Positions 1 to 5,238 of a DNA stretch of 6,235 nt are shown here, one piece after another. A program made the translations under genes and the position numbers. Each line of letters opens with the position of its first letter. Positions within the stretch are counted from its first letter, which is position 1. The notes under the pieces are model-generated. The model did no database searches. It was not told where the DNA came from and saw only the letters and a list, made by a program, of their open reading frames with translations. Source of the stretch: Anaerofilum sp. Its GTDB lineage: Bacteria > Bacillota > Clostridia > Oscillospirales > Ruminococcaceae. The DNA lies in contig JAHHUF010000101.1 in assembly GCA_020024115.1 (NCBI GenBank), forward strand, positions 1 through 6,235, given 5' to 3'.

Positions 1-123
1 GAGGCTGTCAAGCTCGCACCCGAAAAGGTGCGGGCTTTTCTTGACGCCATTTTGACCCAGACCCGGAAAACAAGGCAGCACGATCAACCTGTCCACCGCA
101 AGTCGCAGGATATGGAACTTTAA
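1..123 (+). CDS. C-terminal end of an unidentified mobile-element protein (partial)
   Basis: An open frame enters from the left edge and gives 40 residues before a TAA at 121-123. The visible tail contains a likely amphipathic helix (APEKVRAFLDAIL), then a basic, Gln/His/Arg-rich end finishing in QDMEL. I do not recognise the family. Its position, just ahead of a TnpW-like gene and a serine recombinase on the same strand, suggests a mobile-element cargo or mobilisation protein. A GGAGG ribosome-binding site for the next gene starts 5 nt after the stop, which fits an operon and supports coding. Against this, a terminator-like hairpin lies inside the frame at 12-42, so the frame could be open by chance. 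Confidence 0.45.
   Translation, partial: EAVKLAPEKVRAFLDAILTQTRKTRQHDQPVHRKSQDMEL
12..42 (+). terminator. Terminator-like hairpin inside the left-edge open frame
   Basis: The arms are GCTCGCACC (12-20) and GGTGCGGGC (27-35), a 9-bp stem with one G-U pair. The loop is CGAAAA, and TTTTCTT (36-42) follows directly. This is the layout of an intrinsic terminator. It lies inside an apparently coding frame, so it may be a coincidence of coding sequence or a sign that the frame is not translated. Confidence 0.4.
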
Positions 124-128
124 TTGAT

Positions 129-133
129 GGAGG
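129..133 (+). promoter_or_regulatory. Ribosome-binding site placed for an ATA codon, not for the ATG at 162
   Basis: GGAGG at 129-133 is the only good Shine-Dalgarno sequence ahead of the TnpW-like gene. The codon at normal distance and in the right frame is ATA at 141-143, 7 nt away. The first in-frame ATG, at 162, is 28 nt away and has no site of its own. The ATG inside the site at 127-129 opens only a five-codon frame. Confidence 0.55.
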
Positions 134-161
134 AAACTGCATAAGAAAACACGATGCTTTT

Positions 162-410
162 ATGGATGAAACCGACTACGGTTATATTGACATTGAATCC
201 TGCTTTGACCCGATTTTTGAGCCGCCGATTGATTTTTTGGAAGAATGCTGGAAACGCTGGGAAAACCAGATGAATCCGTTTACCGGGACGGTGGAACGAA
301 AAATCGGCAATACTTGGTATCTGCTGGAGACTGTATGTGATGGAAATGAGCCGCTTACCCATAAAGTAAAACGGCTCATTTTTTCGGATAAGGAGGTGCT
401 TTGTTCATGA
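162..410 (+). CDS. TnpW-like small transposon protein
   Basis: This is an 82-residue protein from the ATG at 162. The C-terminal half (VERKIGNTWYLLETV, then HKVKRLIFSDKE) follows the pattern of the short TnpW proteins carried by Tn4451-like elements: a basic residue, then IG-T-Y, a beta strand, and a closing K-x-x-RLI helix. The function of TnpW is unknown. The N-terminal half is acidic and aromatic (DETDYGYIDIES, ECWKRWENQ) and makes the protein longer than the TnpW proteins I know. The frame stays open upstream through ATA at 141, which is where the ribosome-binding site points, so the real protein may have seven more residues (IRKHDAF). Its last codons overlap the -35 box of the recombinase promoter. 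The TnpW assignment rests on the motif pattern only. Confidence 0.6.
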   Translation: MDETDYGYIDIESCFDPIFEPPIDFLEECWKRWENQMNPFTGTVERKIGNTWYLLETVCDGNEPLTHKVKRLIFSDKEVLCS

Positions 411-435
411 CACAGACTCAAATTCATGCTACAAT
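407..435 (+). promoter_or_regulatory. Promoter of the serine recombinase gene
   Basis: The -35 box is ATGACA (407-412), five of six matches to consensus. A 17-nt spacer follows, then the -10 box TACAAT (430-435) preceded by an extended -10 TGC (427-429). Transcription would begin near 442, downstream of the alternative starts at 401 and 407. It would give a leader of about 45 nt before the start at 488. The -35 box overlaps the stop of the TnpW-like gene. Confidence 0.6.
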
Positions 436-474
436 ATCATCATGCACACCGATTCTGTTAGCTGGCCCAACCAT

Positions 475-483
475 AAAGGAGGA
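475..483 (+). promoter_or_regulatory. Ribosome-binding site that decides the recombinase start
   Basis: AAAGGAGGA ends 4 nt before the ATG at 488 and is a near-perfect Shine-Dalgarno sequence. A second AAGGAGGTG at 390-398 could serve the in-frame TTG 401 or ATG 407. However, the 29 residues this adds do not resemble the family, and they precede the promoter's expected transcription start. Confidence 0.75.
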
Positions 484-487
484 CGCT

Positions 488-2134
488 ATGTTGGATCAGC
501 AGAAAATTACCATCCTGTACTGTCGCCTCAGCAACGAGGATGCACTGGATGGAGAATCAAATTCGATACAGAATCAAAAAGAGTTTTTAACCCGATACGC
601 AGCCGAGCATGGATACACTAACCTGAAAATTCTGGTGGACGACGGTTATACGGGGACCAATTTTGACCGCCCCGGCGTGCAGGAGGGCTTTGCACTGGTC
701 AAGCAGGGCCTTGTCGGATGCTGGCTGGTCAAGGATCTCAGCAGGTTTGGGCGAGATTATCTGACTGTCGGACAGTATACTGACATCATTTTTCCCAGCT
801 ACGATGTGCGCTTCATCGCTGTTAATGATGGTCTGGACAGTGAACAGGGCGACAGCGACGGCTTTGCCGCTATCCGAAATCTGTTCAACGAGTGGTATCC
901 CCGTGATACCAGCAAGAAGGTTCGAACCAGCCTAAAACAGCGAGGCACCAGTGGCAAGCACATGGGGAAACCGCCCTATGGCTACCGCTGTGACCCAGAT
1001 GACAAAGACCACTGGATACTGGATGAGGATGCCGCTCCAGTAGTTAAACGCATTTTCGACCTGTGCATTGATGGTAAAGGGCCGGAACAGATTGCCAGAA
1101 TTCTGGAGCAGGACAAGGTTTTGACTACCAAGGCACTATATGCTCAGCGCAAAGGAAAGCCGTTGCCAGAACGCCCCTATCACTGGGGCAATCAGTCGAT
1201 TGTCGGTATTCTGGAGCACCAGGAATATACTGGTTGTACCTGTAATTTCAAAACCTATTCCAAATCCTATAAGCTGAAAAAGCGGATTCCTAATGCACCA
1301 GAAGATATATTCTATCTGCCAGACACACAGGAGGCAATCGTTTCTCAGGCCCAGTGGGATAGGGTGCAGGAGCTGCGAAAAAGTAAACACTGTCCCACAA
1401 AAGCGGAACGGCAGGTATTGTTTTCTGGGCTTCTGTTTTGCCCCGATTGCGGAAATAAGCTGCACTTTGCTACCTGCAAGAGCTTTGAAGGTAAGCAAGA
1501 CCACTATGTATGCTCCAGCTACAAAAGCGGTCGTGGCACCTGTTCTGCCCACTATATCTGGGAAGATGTTCTGCGGGAACTGGTATTAGAACGCATTCGG
1601 GCGGTCAATGCCTATATCCGGCAGGATGTGGAGGGCTTTCAGGAGGAATGGCTTCAATGCCGTCGCTCTGATCAGGAACGCAATATCCGTGAAGATCGGA
1701 AGCGAGTGGAGCAGGACAAGAAGCGGCTGGCTGACCTGGATGTTCTTCTGTCCCGGCTTTATGAGGATTTTGTCCTGAGCGATCTGAGCAAGGAGCGATA
1801 CAAGAAAATGACCGCCGATTACGAGGCAGAGCAGGAACGGTTAAAACTCGAAATTGAAGTGACGGAAGAATGGCTGGAAACGCAGGAAACCATGAATGCA
1901 GATGTGGATGCCTTTGTCGCTATGACCCAGAAGTATGTGGATGTGCCGGAATTGACACCTACGATAGTCAATGAGTATATCAAGAAGATCGAAGTGTTCG
2001 CACTGGATAAATCCAGCGGCAAACGGGTACAAAAAGTAAAAATCTATTTCAACTTCGTGGATGACGTAGAGATTCCTGTGATTTCTGAGCCTGTTGTTGC
2101 AAAATCTACCCCTGGACGCAGAAAAACGACGTGA
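488..2134 (+). CDS. Large serine recombinase (TnpX/TndX-type integrase-excisionase)
   Basis: A 548-residue site-specific recombinase that would cut and rejoin att sites to integrate and excise the element. The N-terminal resolvase domain (about 6-150) has the YCRLS motif with Arg13 and nucleophile Ser15, DDGYTGTNFDRPG (51-63), and LSRFGRD (84-90) with Arg86 and Arg89. A recombinase domain follows (about 160-290, starting GKPPYGY). The zinc-ribbon cysteines are 318, 321, 342 and 352. A charged coiled coil spans about 395-465. A DUF4368-like tail (IVNEYIKKIEVF) comes before a basic end. All catalytic residues I can check are present and there is no frameshift. It is shorter than TnpX (about 700) but normal for many clostridial relatives. 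The start at 488 is chosen for its ribosome-binding site, its promoter and the family N-terminus; the frame also extends to 401. It is clearly more GC-rich than the sequence after 2225. No accessory excision factor is visible. Confidence 0.95.
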   Translation: MLDQQKITILYCRLSNEDALDGESNSIQNQKEFLTRYAAEHGYTNLKILVDDGYTGTNFDRPGVQEGFALVKQGLVGCWLVKDLSRFGRDYLTVGQYTDIIFPSYDVRFIAVNDGLDSEQGDSDGFAAIRNLFNEWYPRDTSKKVRTSLKQRGTSGKHMGKPPYGYRCDPDDKDHWILDEDAAPVVKRIFDLCIDGKGPEQIARILEQDKVLTTKALYAQRKGKPLPERPYHWGNQSIVGILEHQEYTGCTCNFKTYSKSYKLKKRIPNAPEDIFYLPDTQEAIVSQAQWDRVQELRKSKHCPTKAERQVLFSGLLFCPDCGNKLHFATCKSFEGKQDHYVCSSYKSGRGTCSAHYIWEDVLRELVLERIRAVNAYIRQDVEGFQEEWLQCRRSDQERNIREDRKRVEQDKKRLADLDVLLSRLYEDFVLSDLSKERYKKMTADYEAEQERLKLEIEVTEEWLETQETMNADVDAFVAMTQKYVDVPELTPTIVNEYIKKIEVFALDKSSGKRVQKVKIYFNFVDDVEIPVISEPVVAKSTPGRRKTT

Positions 2135-2147
2135 CCATTACGGTCAC
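2131..2147. repeat. Inverted repeat across the recombinase stop codon
   Basis: GTGACC (2131-2136) and GGTCAC (2142-2147) are perfect complements around a 5-nt spacer, and the recombinase TGA lies in the left arm. No T-tract follows, so it is not a standard terminator. At the expected tip of the element it could be part of an att site or a recombinase-binding site. It could equally be a minor RNA hairpin. The function is inferred from position only. Confidence 0.35.
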
Positions 2148-2173
2148 ACCGTTCTCTGCCCCTTGCAAAGCTA

Positions 2174-2193
2174 AATAGTACCTTATCACTATT
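2174..2193. repeat. Small AT-rich inverted repeat near the element end
   Basis: AATAGT (2174-2179) and ACTATT (2188-2193) are complementary around an 8-nt spacer and directly abut the terminator hairpin that follows. A 6-bp match can arise by chance in AT-rich DNA. It is listed because it sits where the element's right boundary is expected. Confidence 0.25.
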
Positions 2194-2224
2194 AAGCCTT
2201 AGTTTTTGAGGCTTTTATTTTTGT
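2194..2224 (+). terminator. Intrinsic terminator after the recombinase gene
   Basis: The arms AAGCCT (2194-2199) and AGGCTT (2209-2214) enclose a 9-nt loop and are followed by the T-rich run TTATTTTTGTT. It lies 60 nt past the recombinase stop, correctly oriented to end that transcript. Confidence 0.6.
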
Positions 2225-2829
2225 TCTGAAAAATAAAATATGACCAACATATCAATAACTGTAAAAATTTAATAGTAAAAAGAACGAAACGGATGCTTTG
2301 AGATTGCAAGACAAAATTATAATGTATGCAAAAATGTTATTTGGTGAATAACTTCAATTTTTTGGACACTGAATCAGCATTGATTGATAACTTAAATCTC
2401 TGATTGGTTGAAAAATTTTGACCAATAGGAGTACCTTCATCACTTATTCTCGATTTTTTGAGTTTCTCAATCAATTTTCGGAACTTGGAAGCATATTCGT
2501 TTTTGGAATTAGTCTGTTTTTGGTATAGCAGTGGTTTCAGTTTATTTTGGTACAGAATCATCAAATATGTGGTTGCAGCCCGCTTTGTAATTCTTGCATC
2601 ACAGGTTTTGGTATTCACAATCAAAGCAAAATGTTCGATTCTTGCCATGCACTCCGACAAAAGACAAGATTCTGAAATGGTTTCATTCGCTTTTGTAATT
2701 TCTTCTTGAGTAAGTTTATCCTATTAGTGTTTTGGAGAAATATGATGCCAATTTTCACAAATTTATTTCATTGCTTAAATAACAGTAAATTTCTTATAGC
2801 CCATAAAAGTTTTATTTAATGAGCTAAAG
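2225..2829. other. AT-rich interval with gene debris and no intact gene
   Basis: Composition drops sharply here: 11 G or C in 2221-2280 and 18 in 2341-2400, against 38 in 661-720 of the recombinase. No intact gene is supported. On the plus strand a frame from about 2265 to the TAA at 2349-2351 reads coding-like (NETDALRLQDKIIMYAKM) but has no start region or ribosome-binding site. On the minus strand a start-less frame fills 2337-2720. The stretch 2724-2829 shows nothing I can name. I read the interval as decayed sequence at the junction of element and chromosome. It is uncertain whether it belongs to this element, an older insertion or the host. Confidence 0.5.
2337..2720 (-). pseudogene. 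Remnant of an unidentified basic helical protein, 5' end lost
   Basis: A minus-strand frame of 127 codons has no ATG near its beginning. It is bounded upstream by tandem stops (TAA TAG, at 2726-2721). The residues just inside (DKLTQEEITKANETISE) look like genuine coding sequence. The first usable starts are TTG 2660 and ATG 2648, neither with a convincing ribosome-binding site. The product would be helical and lysine-rich, with conspicuous RITKRAATTYL and FRKLIEKLKK segments and no recognisable domain or catalytic motif. The same frame beyond the two stops still reads protein-like (CENWHHISPK), which suggests stop mutations in a once longer gene. An intact short protein of 107 residues from TTG 2660 is the alternative. 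I cannot name the family. Confidence 0.4.
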
Positions 2830-2833
2830 AAAG

Positions 2834-2870
2834 GCAGCCTTGTATTCATTCAAACAAGGCTGCTTTTGTT
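2834..2870. terminator. Bidirectional terminator after the oxidoreductase gene
   Basis: GCAGCCTTGT (2834-2843) and ACAAGGCTGC (2854-2863) form a perfect 10-bp stem around a 10-nt loop. On the plus strand TTTTGTTTT follows. On the minus strand CTTTCTTTA follows, so it can work both ways. It lies about 20 nt past the stop of the minus-strand oxidoreductase and is presumably that operon's terminator. It also shields the operon from transcription coming from the element side. Confidence 0.85.
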
Positions 2871-2883
2871 TTCTGTAAAACAA

Positions 2884-3855
2884 TCAATTTTCACATGGAA
2901 AATGGATTCCCCATTGCTGGCGCAACCTGTCCATCCAATTTAAAATACATAGTGTATCTTTGTGCGGCATTTCCAGACATTCGCTCCAGCCGTTTTGGAT
3001 GGCATTGCAGATGCTTTCTACTTCGTACTCATAACCGCTGATTTGATGAGGAAAATTGTATTCGATAGGTTCAGCACCGTTTGGCTGTACAATGAATTGC
3101 TCTGCATGCCAAAAAGAGGGGATAGTAATGGTTCCTTTTTCGCCATAAATAACAGCGTTGTTCTTCAACTCTTTGAGCATATTGGAATCCAATTCGGCAG
3201 TTTCACCGCTCAAAAAGGTAAGATGAATTTTATTAAAGGCATCTACACCGGCTTGTGTTTTGGTGCAGGAACCAGACAATTCTTTCAGTTCGTTTCCAAA
3301 CAAGATAGATGCCATTGTCAGAGGATAGATGCCTAAGTCCAATAATGCTCCACCTGCAAGTTCAGGAGATGCCATACGCGCTTTGTCTGAAACAGGGAAA
3401 CCAAAGGAGCAAACAACAGAAAGAGGCTTGCCAATGGCATCCTGCTGCAAAAGGCGTTTGAGTGCTGGCACAAAGGGCATATAGCGTGTCCAAGTTGCTT
3501 CTGCCAAAACAACATCGTTTTCTTTTGCAAGAGAAAACAGTTCTTCTGCCTGTGCTGTATTCACTGTCATAGGCTTTTCACACAAAACATGCTTTTTGGC
3601 AAGGATTGCCTGTTTGGCTTGCTGGTAGTGATGGCTGTGTGGACTGCCGATATAAACAATGTCAACATTAGGGTCAGCAAACAAGGCATCATAGCTGCCA
3701 TACCAATGCTCAAAGCCATAAGTTTCGGCAAAAGTTTTGGCATTCTGGGCATTTCGAGCAGCAATTGCATAACAGTTTATGGAGGGCATTTTCTGCACAG
3801 TCGATGCCATTTTGGAAGCAATGTTGCCAGCAGTAAGAATTGCAAAATTAAGCAT
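2884..3855 (-). CDS. Gfo/Idh/MocA-family NAD(P)-dependent oxidoreductase, dihydrodiol dehydrogenase-like
   Basis: A 323-residue cytoplasmic dehydrogenase of normal length. The N-terminal Rossmann domain (about 1-120) opens with ILTAGNIASKM, a variant of the family's G-x-G-x-x-A nucleotide loop in which Ala replaces the first Gly. SPHSHH (71-76) and the family signature EKP (93-95, catalytic Lys94) follow. The C-terminal sheet domain carries GGALLDLGIYPL (168-179) with Asp173 and Tyr177. His73, Trp122, Phe151, Asp173 and Tyr177 line up, at a constant offset of three as I recall the literature, with active-site residues of mammalian dimeric dihydrodiol dehydrogenase. A trans-dihydrodiol, pentose or other sugar substrate is therefore possible, but specificity cannot be read from sequence. 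The ATG starts 3 nt after the uracil glycosylase stop, with AGAGGA upstream, so the two are surely co-transcribed. No metabolic link to repair is apparent. Confidence 0.9.
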   Translation of the reverse strand: MLNFAILTAGNIASKMASTVQKMPSINCYAIAARNAQNAKTFAETYGFEHWYGSYDALFADPNVDIVYIGSPHSHHYQQAKQAILAKKHVLCEKPMTVNTAQAEELFSLAKENDVVLAEATWTRYMPFVPALKRLLQQDAIGKPLSVVCSFGFPVSDKARMASPELAGGALLDLGIYPLTMASILFGNELKELSGSCTKTQAGVDAFNKIHLTFLSGETAELDSNMLKELKNNAVIYGEKGTITIPSFWHAEQFIVQPNGAEPIEYNFPHQISGYEYEVESICNAIQNGWSECLEMPHKDTLCILNWMDRLRQQWGIHFPCEN

Positions 3856-3858
3856 AAA

Positions 3859-4440
3859 TCAATCCTCTTGTTGTGGATAGGTTCGGGTACAAACCTCTTT
3901 GATTTTTTCACGCAATGTTACAAAATCTTCAAAAGCAATGGGCTTTTGGCTTGGGTTTCGCAGCAAAGCAGCAGGGTGCAGGGTAGCAGTGTATAAAATG
4001 CCATTTTTCTCAGTCCACTGTCCATGTTCTTTTGTGACTGAAAAATCAGGGCGAATCATGCGCTGTGCTGCAATTCTGCCCAGACAAACCACAATTTTCG
4101 GTTGAATAATTCGGAATTGTTCCTCCAGCCAAGGCAAGCAGGCAGCCCATTCCTCGGCAAGTGGGTCACGGTTGTTTGGGGGACGGCATTTGACGATATT
4201 GGCAATGAAAATATTTTTATCCCGTGACAAATCTACGGATTGCAGATAGCGGTCTAAAAGCTGTCCGCTTCTGCCCACAAAAGGCAGCCCTTGCTCATCT
4301 TCGCGCTGACCAGGCCCTTCTCCGATAAACATTACCTCTGCATTTGGAACACCTGTTCCAAATACAACATTGGTACGAGTTTGGCATAAGCCGCATTTTT
4401 CGCAAGCAATACAAGAGGCACGCAGTTCTTCAAGATTCAT
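3859..4440 (-). CDS. udg: Family 4 uracil-DNA glycosylase (4Fe-4S)
   Basis: Removes uracil, mostly from deaminated cytosine, as the first step of base-excision repair. It has 193 residues from the start chosen here. The likely cluster ligands are Cys13 and Cys16 (CEKC), Cys85 (KCRPPNNR) and Cys101 (ACLPWL); Cys10 and Cys19 are extra. Motif A, GEGPGQREDEQGLPFVG (40-56), holds the uracil-binding and water-activating region. HPAALLRNP (155-163) is the second active-site motif. All family signatures are intact and the length is typical. A start six bases upstream (4446) is possible, but its ATG touches the Shine-Dalgarno GAGGA, whereas 4440 has a 6-nt spacing. It is first in a two-gene unit with the oxidoreductase at 3855 and divergent from pduL. 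Confidence 0.95.
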   Translation of the reverse strand: MNLEELRASCIACEKCGLCQTRTNVVFGTGVPNAEVMFIGEGPGQREDEQGLPFVGRSGQLLDRYLQSVDLSRDKNIFIANIVKCRPPNNRDPLAEEWAACLPWLEEQFRIIQPKIVVCLGRIAAQRMIRPDFSVTKEHGQWTEKNGILYTATLHPAALLRNPSQKPIAFEDFVTLREKIKEVCTRTYPQQED

Positions 4441-4446
4441 TCTCAT

Positions 4447-4451
4447 TCCTC
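4447..4451 (-). promoter_or_regulatory. Ribosome-binding site favouring the second ATG of udg
   Basis: GAGGA (minus strand, 4451-4447) directly abuts the ATG at 4446 but stands 6 nt from the ATG at 4440. The second ATG is therefore the likely initiation codon. Confidence 0.6.
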
Positions 4452-4484
4452 ATTTCTTGGTGGAATTTGCTTTGCTTATTCCTT

Positions 4485-4513
4485 ATTGTAACACAATTAG
4501 ATAAAAATTGCAT
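4485..4513 (-). promoter_or_regulatory. Candidate promoter of the udg-oxidoreductase unit
   Basis: On the minus strand, a -10 box TACAAT (4490-4485) is preceded by an extended -10 TGT. The hexamer 17 nt upstream (ATGCAA, 4513-4508) matches the -35 consensus poorly, so the extended -10 would carry the activity. Transcription would begin near 4478, about 40 nt before the start codon. It is back to back with the pduL promoter, with about 20 nt between their -35 regions. Confidence 0.5.
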
Positions 4514-4534
4514 TACCAACCTGTACTTTTCCTC

Positions 4535-4562
4535 TTGAAGTTAATTGAAGATATGCTACAAT
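4535..4562 (+). promoter_or_regulatory. Promoter of the pduL-type gene
   Basis: TTGAAG (4535-4540), a 16-nt spacer, and TACAAT (4557-4562) with an extended -10 TGC (4554-4556). Transcription would start near 4569. GGAGGA at 4588-4593 then serves the ATG at 4603. The block around the -10 box closely matches the ffs promoter at 6098-6126. Confidence 0.7.
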
Positions 4563-4602
4563 ATAGTATAAGAGCGAATATCTTAATGGAGGAAAATGAA
4601 TT

Positions 4603-5166
4603 ATGAAAATTTTGGTAGAGACTTCTGCACGCCATGTGCATGTAACAAAAGAAGCATTGGAGATTTTGTTCGGTGAGGGCTATGAGTTGACCGTTAAGAA
4701 AATGCTGAGCCAACCTGGTCAATTTGCATCCAACGAGCGTGTAACTGTTGTTGGCCCTAAGAAAGAGATGCCGAATGTTTCCATTTTGGGACCCTGCCGC
4801 AGCAAAAATCAGGTGGAGTTGAGCGCTACTGATGCTCGTTCCATCGGTTTGGACGCACCTGTTCGTGAGAGTGGCGATGTTGCTGGTTCTGCTGGTTGCA
4901 AGCTGGTTGGCCCCAAAGGTGAAGTTGAGATTGATGAGGGTGTTATCGTTGCAAAGCGTCACATTCACATGACTCCCGCTGATGCACAGGCAGCAGGTGT
5001 TGCTGACAAGGACATTGTTAAGGTTGCTTGTGGTGGTGAAGGCCGTAAACTGGTATTTGATGATGTTGTAATCCGTGTAAGCGAAAACTTCACAACTGCA
5101 ATGCACATTGATACTGATGAAAGCAATGCTGCAAATGGCCCCAAAGAAGGCGAAATCATCCGCTAA
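4603..5166 (+). CDS. pduL: PduL-type phosphate acyltransferase (phosphotransacylase)
   Basis: Interconverts acyl-CoA and acyl phosphate (propionyl or acetyl), linking CoA thioesters to ATP formation with an acyl kinase. It has 187 residues. The two PduL half-domains each carry a zinc-binding His pair: RHVHV (His11, His13) and KRHIHM (His120, His122). His168 in AMHIDTDE is a further likely ligand. The conserved PVRESGD (86-92) is present, with an Arg expected to contact phosphate. The protein begins right at the first domain and lacks the N-terminal extension that targets PduL into bacterial microcompartments. No shell, diol dehydratase or kinase gene is nearby. It is therefore probably a soluble housekeeping phosphotransacetylase standing in for Pta; the acyl preference cannot be told. 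It is a single-gene unit with its own promoter and terminator. Confidence 0.92.
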   Translation: MKILVETSARHVHVTKEALEILFGEGYELTVKKMLSQPGQFASNERVTVVGPKKEMPNVSILGPCRSKNQVELSATDARSIGLDAPVRESGDVAGSAGCKLVGPKGEVEIDEGVIVAKRHIHMTPADAQAAGVADKDIVKVACGGEGRKLVFDDVVIRVSENFTTAMHIDTDESNAANGPKEGEIIR

Positions 5167-5180
5167 GAATTGAATGGTTT

Positions 5181-5219
5181 AAAAGCAGGAAGACGATTGG
5201 GTTTTCCTGCTTTTTGATT
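5181..5219 (+). terminator. Intrinsic terminator after pduL
   Basis: AAAAGCAGGAA (5181-5191) pairs with TTCCTGCTTTT (5204-5214) around a 12-nt loop. The T-rich TTTGATTTTT continues downstream. It lies 15 nt after the pduL stop and ends just before the ribosome-binding site of the next gene. Confidence 0.85.
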
Positions 5220-5238
5220 TTTCAGAAGGGAGAAATCC

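Noticed and set aside
401..487. N-terminal extension of the recombinase from TTG 401 or ATG 407
   Set aside because: The added residues do not resemble the family, a promoter starts at 407, and ATG 488 has the better ribosome-binding site. It is kept only as a possible second form in the findings.
1136..1589. Open frames on other strands or frames inside the recombinase gene
   Set aside because: They overlap an intact gene with full catalytic and zinc motifs, lack ribosome-binding sites and show no family features.
2135..2193. Exact att core dinucleotide for the serine recombinase
   Set aside because: These cores are only a few bases and need the empty site or the other end for identification. 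Any pick from one copy would be a guess.
2458..2709. An 83-codon plus-strand open frame in the AT-rich interval
   Set aside because: It is rich in Phe, Leu and Val in the way of AT-rich antisense sequence, has no ribosome-binding site, and the minus strand there is more coding-like.
4513..5106. A 197-codon minus-strand open frame opposite pduL
   Set aside because: It is antisense to a clearly conserved enzyme. Its Cys/Asn/Ser-rich composition is what reading pduL backwards produces, and it has no recognisable motif.
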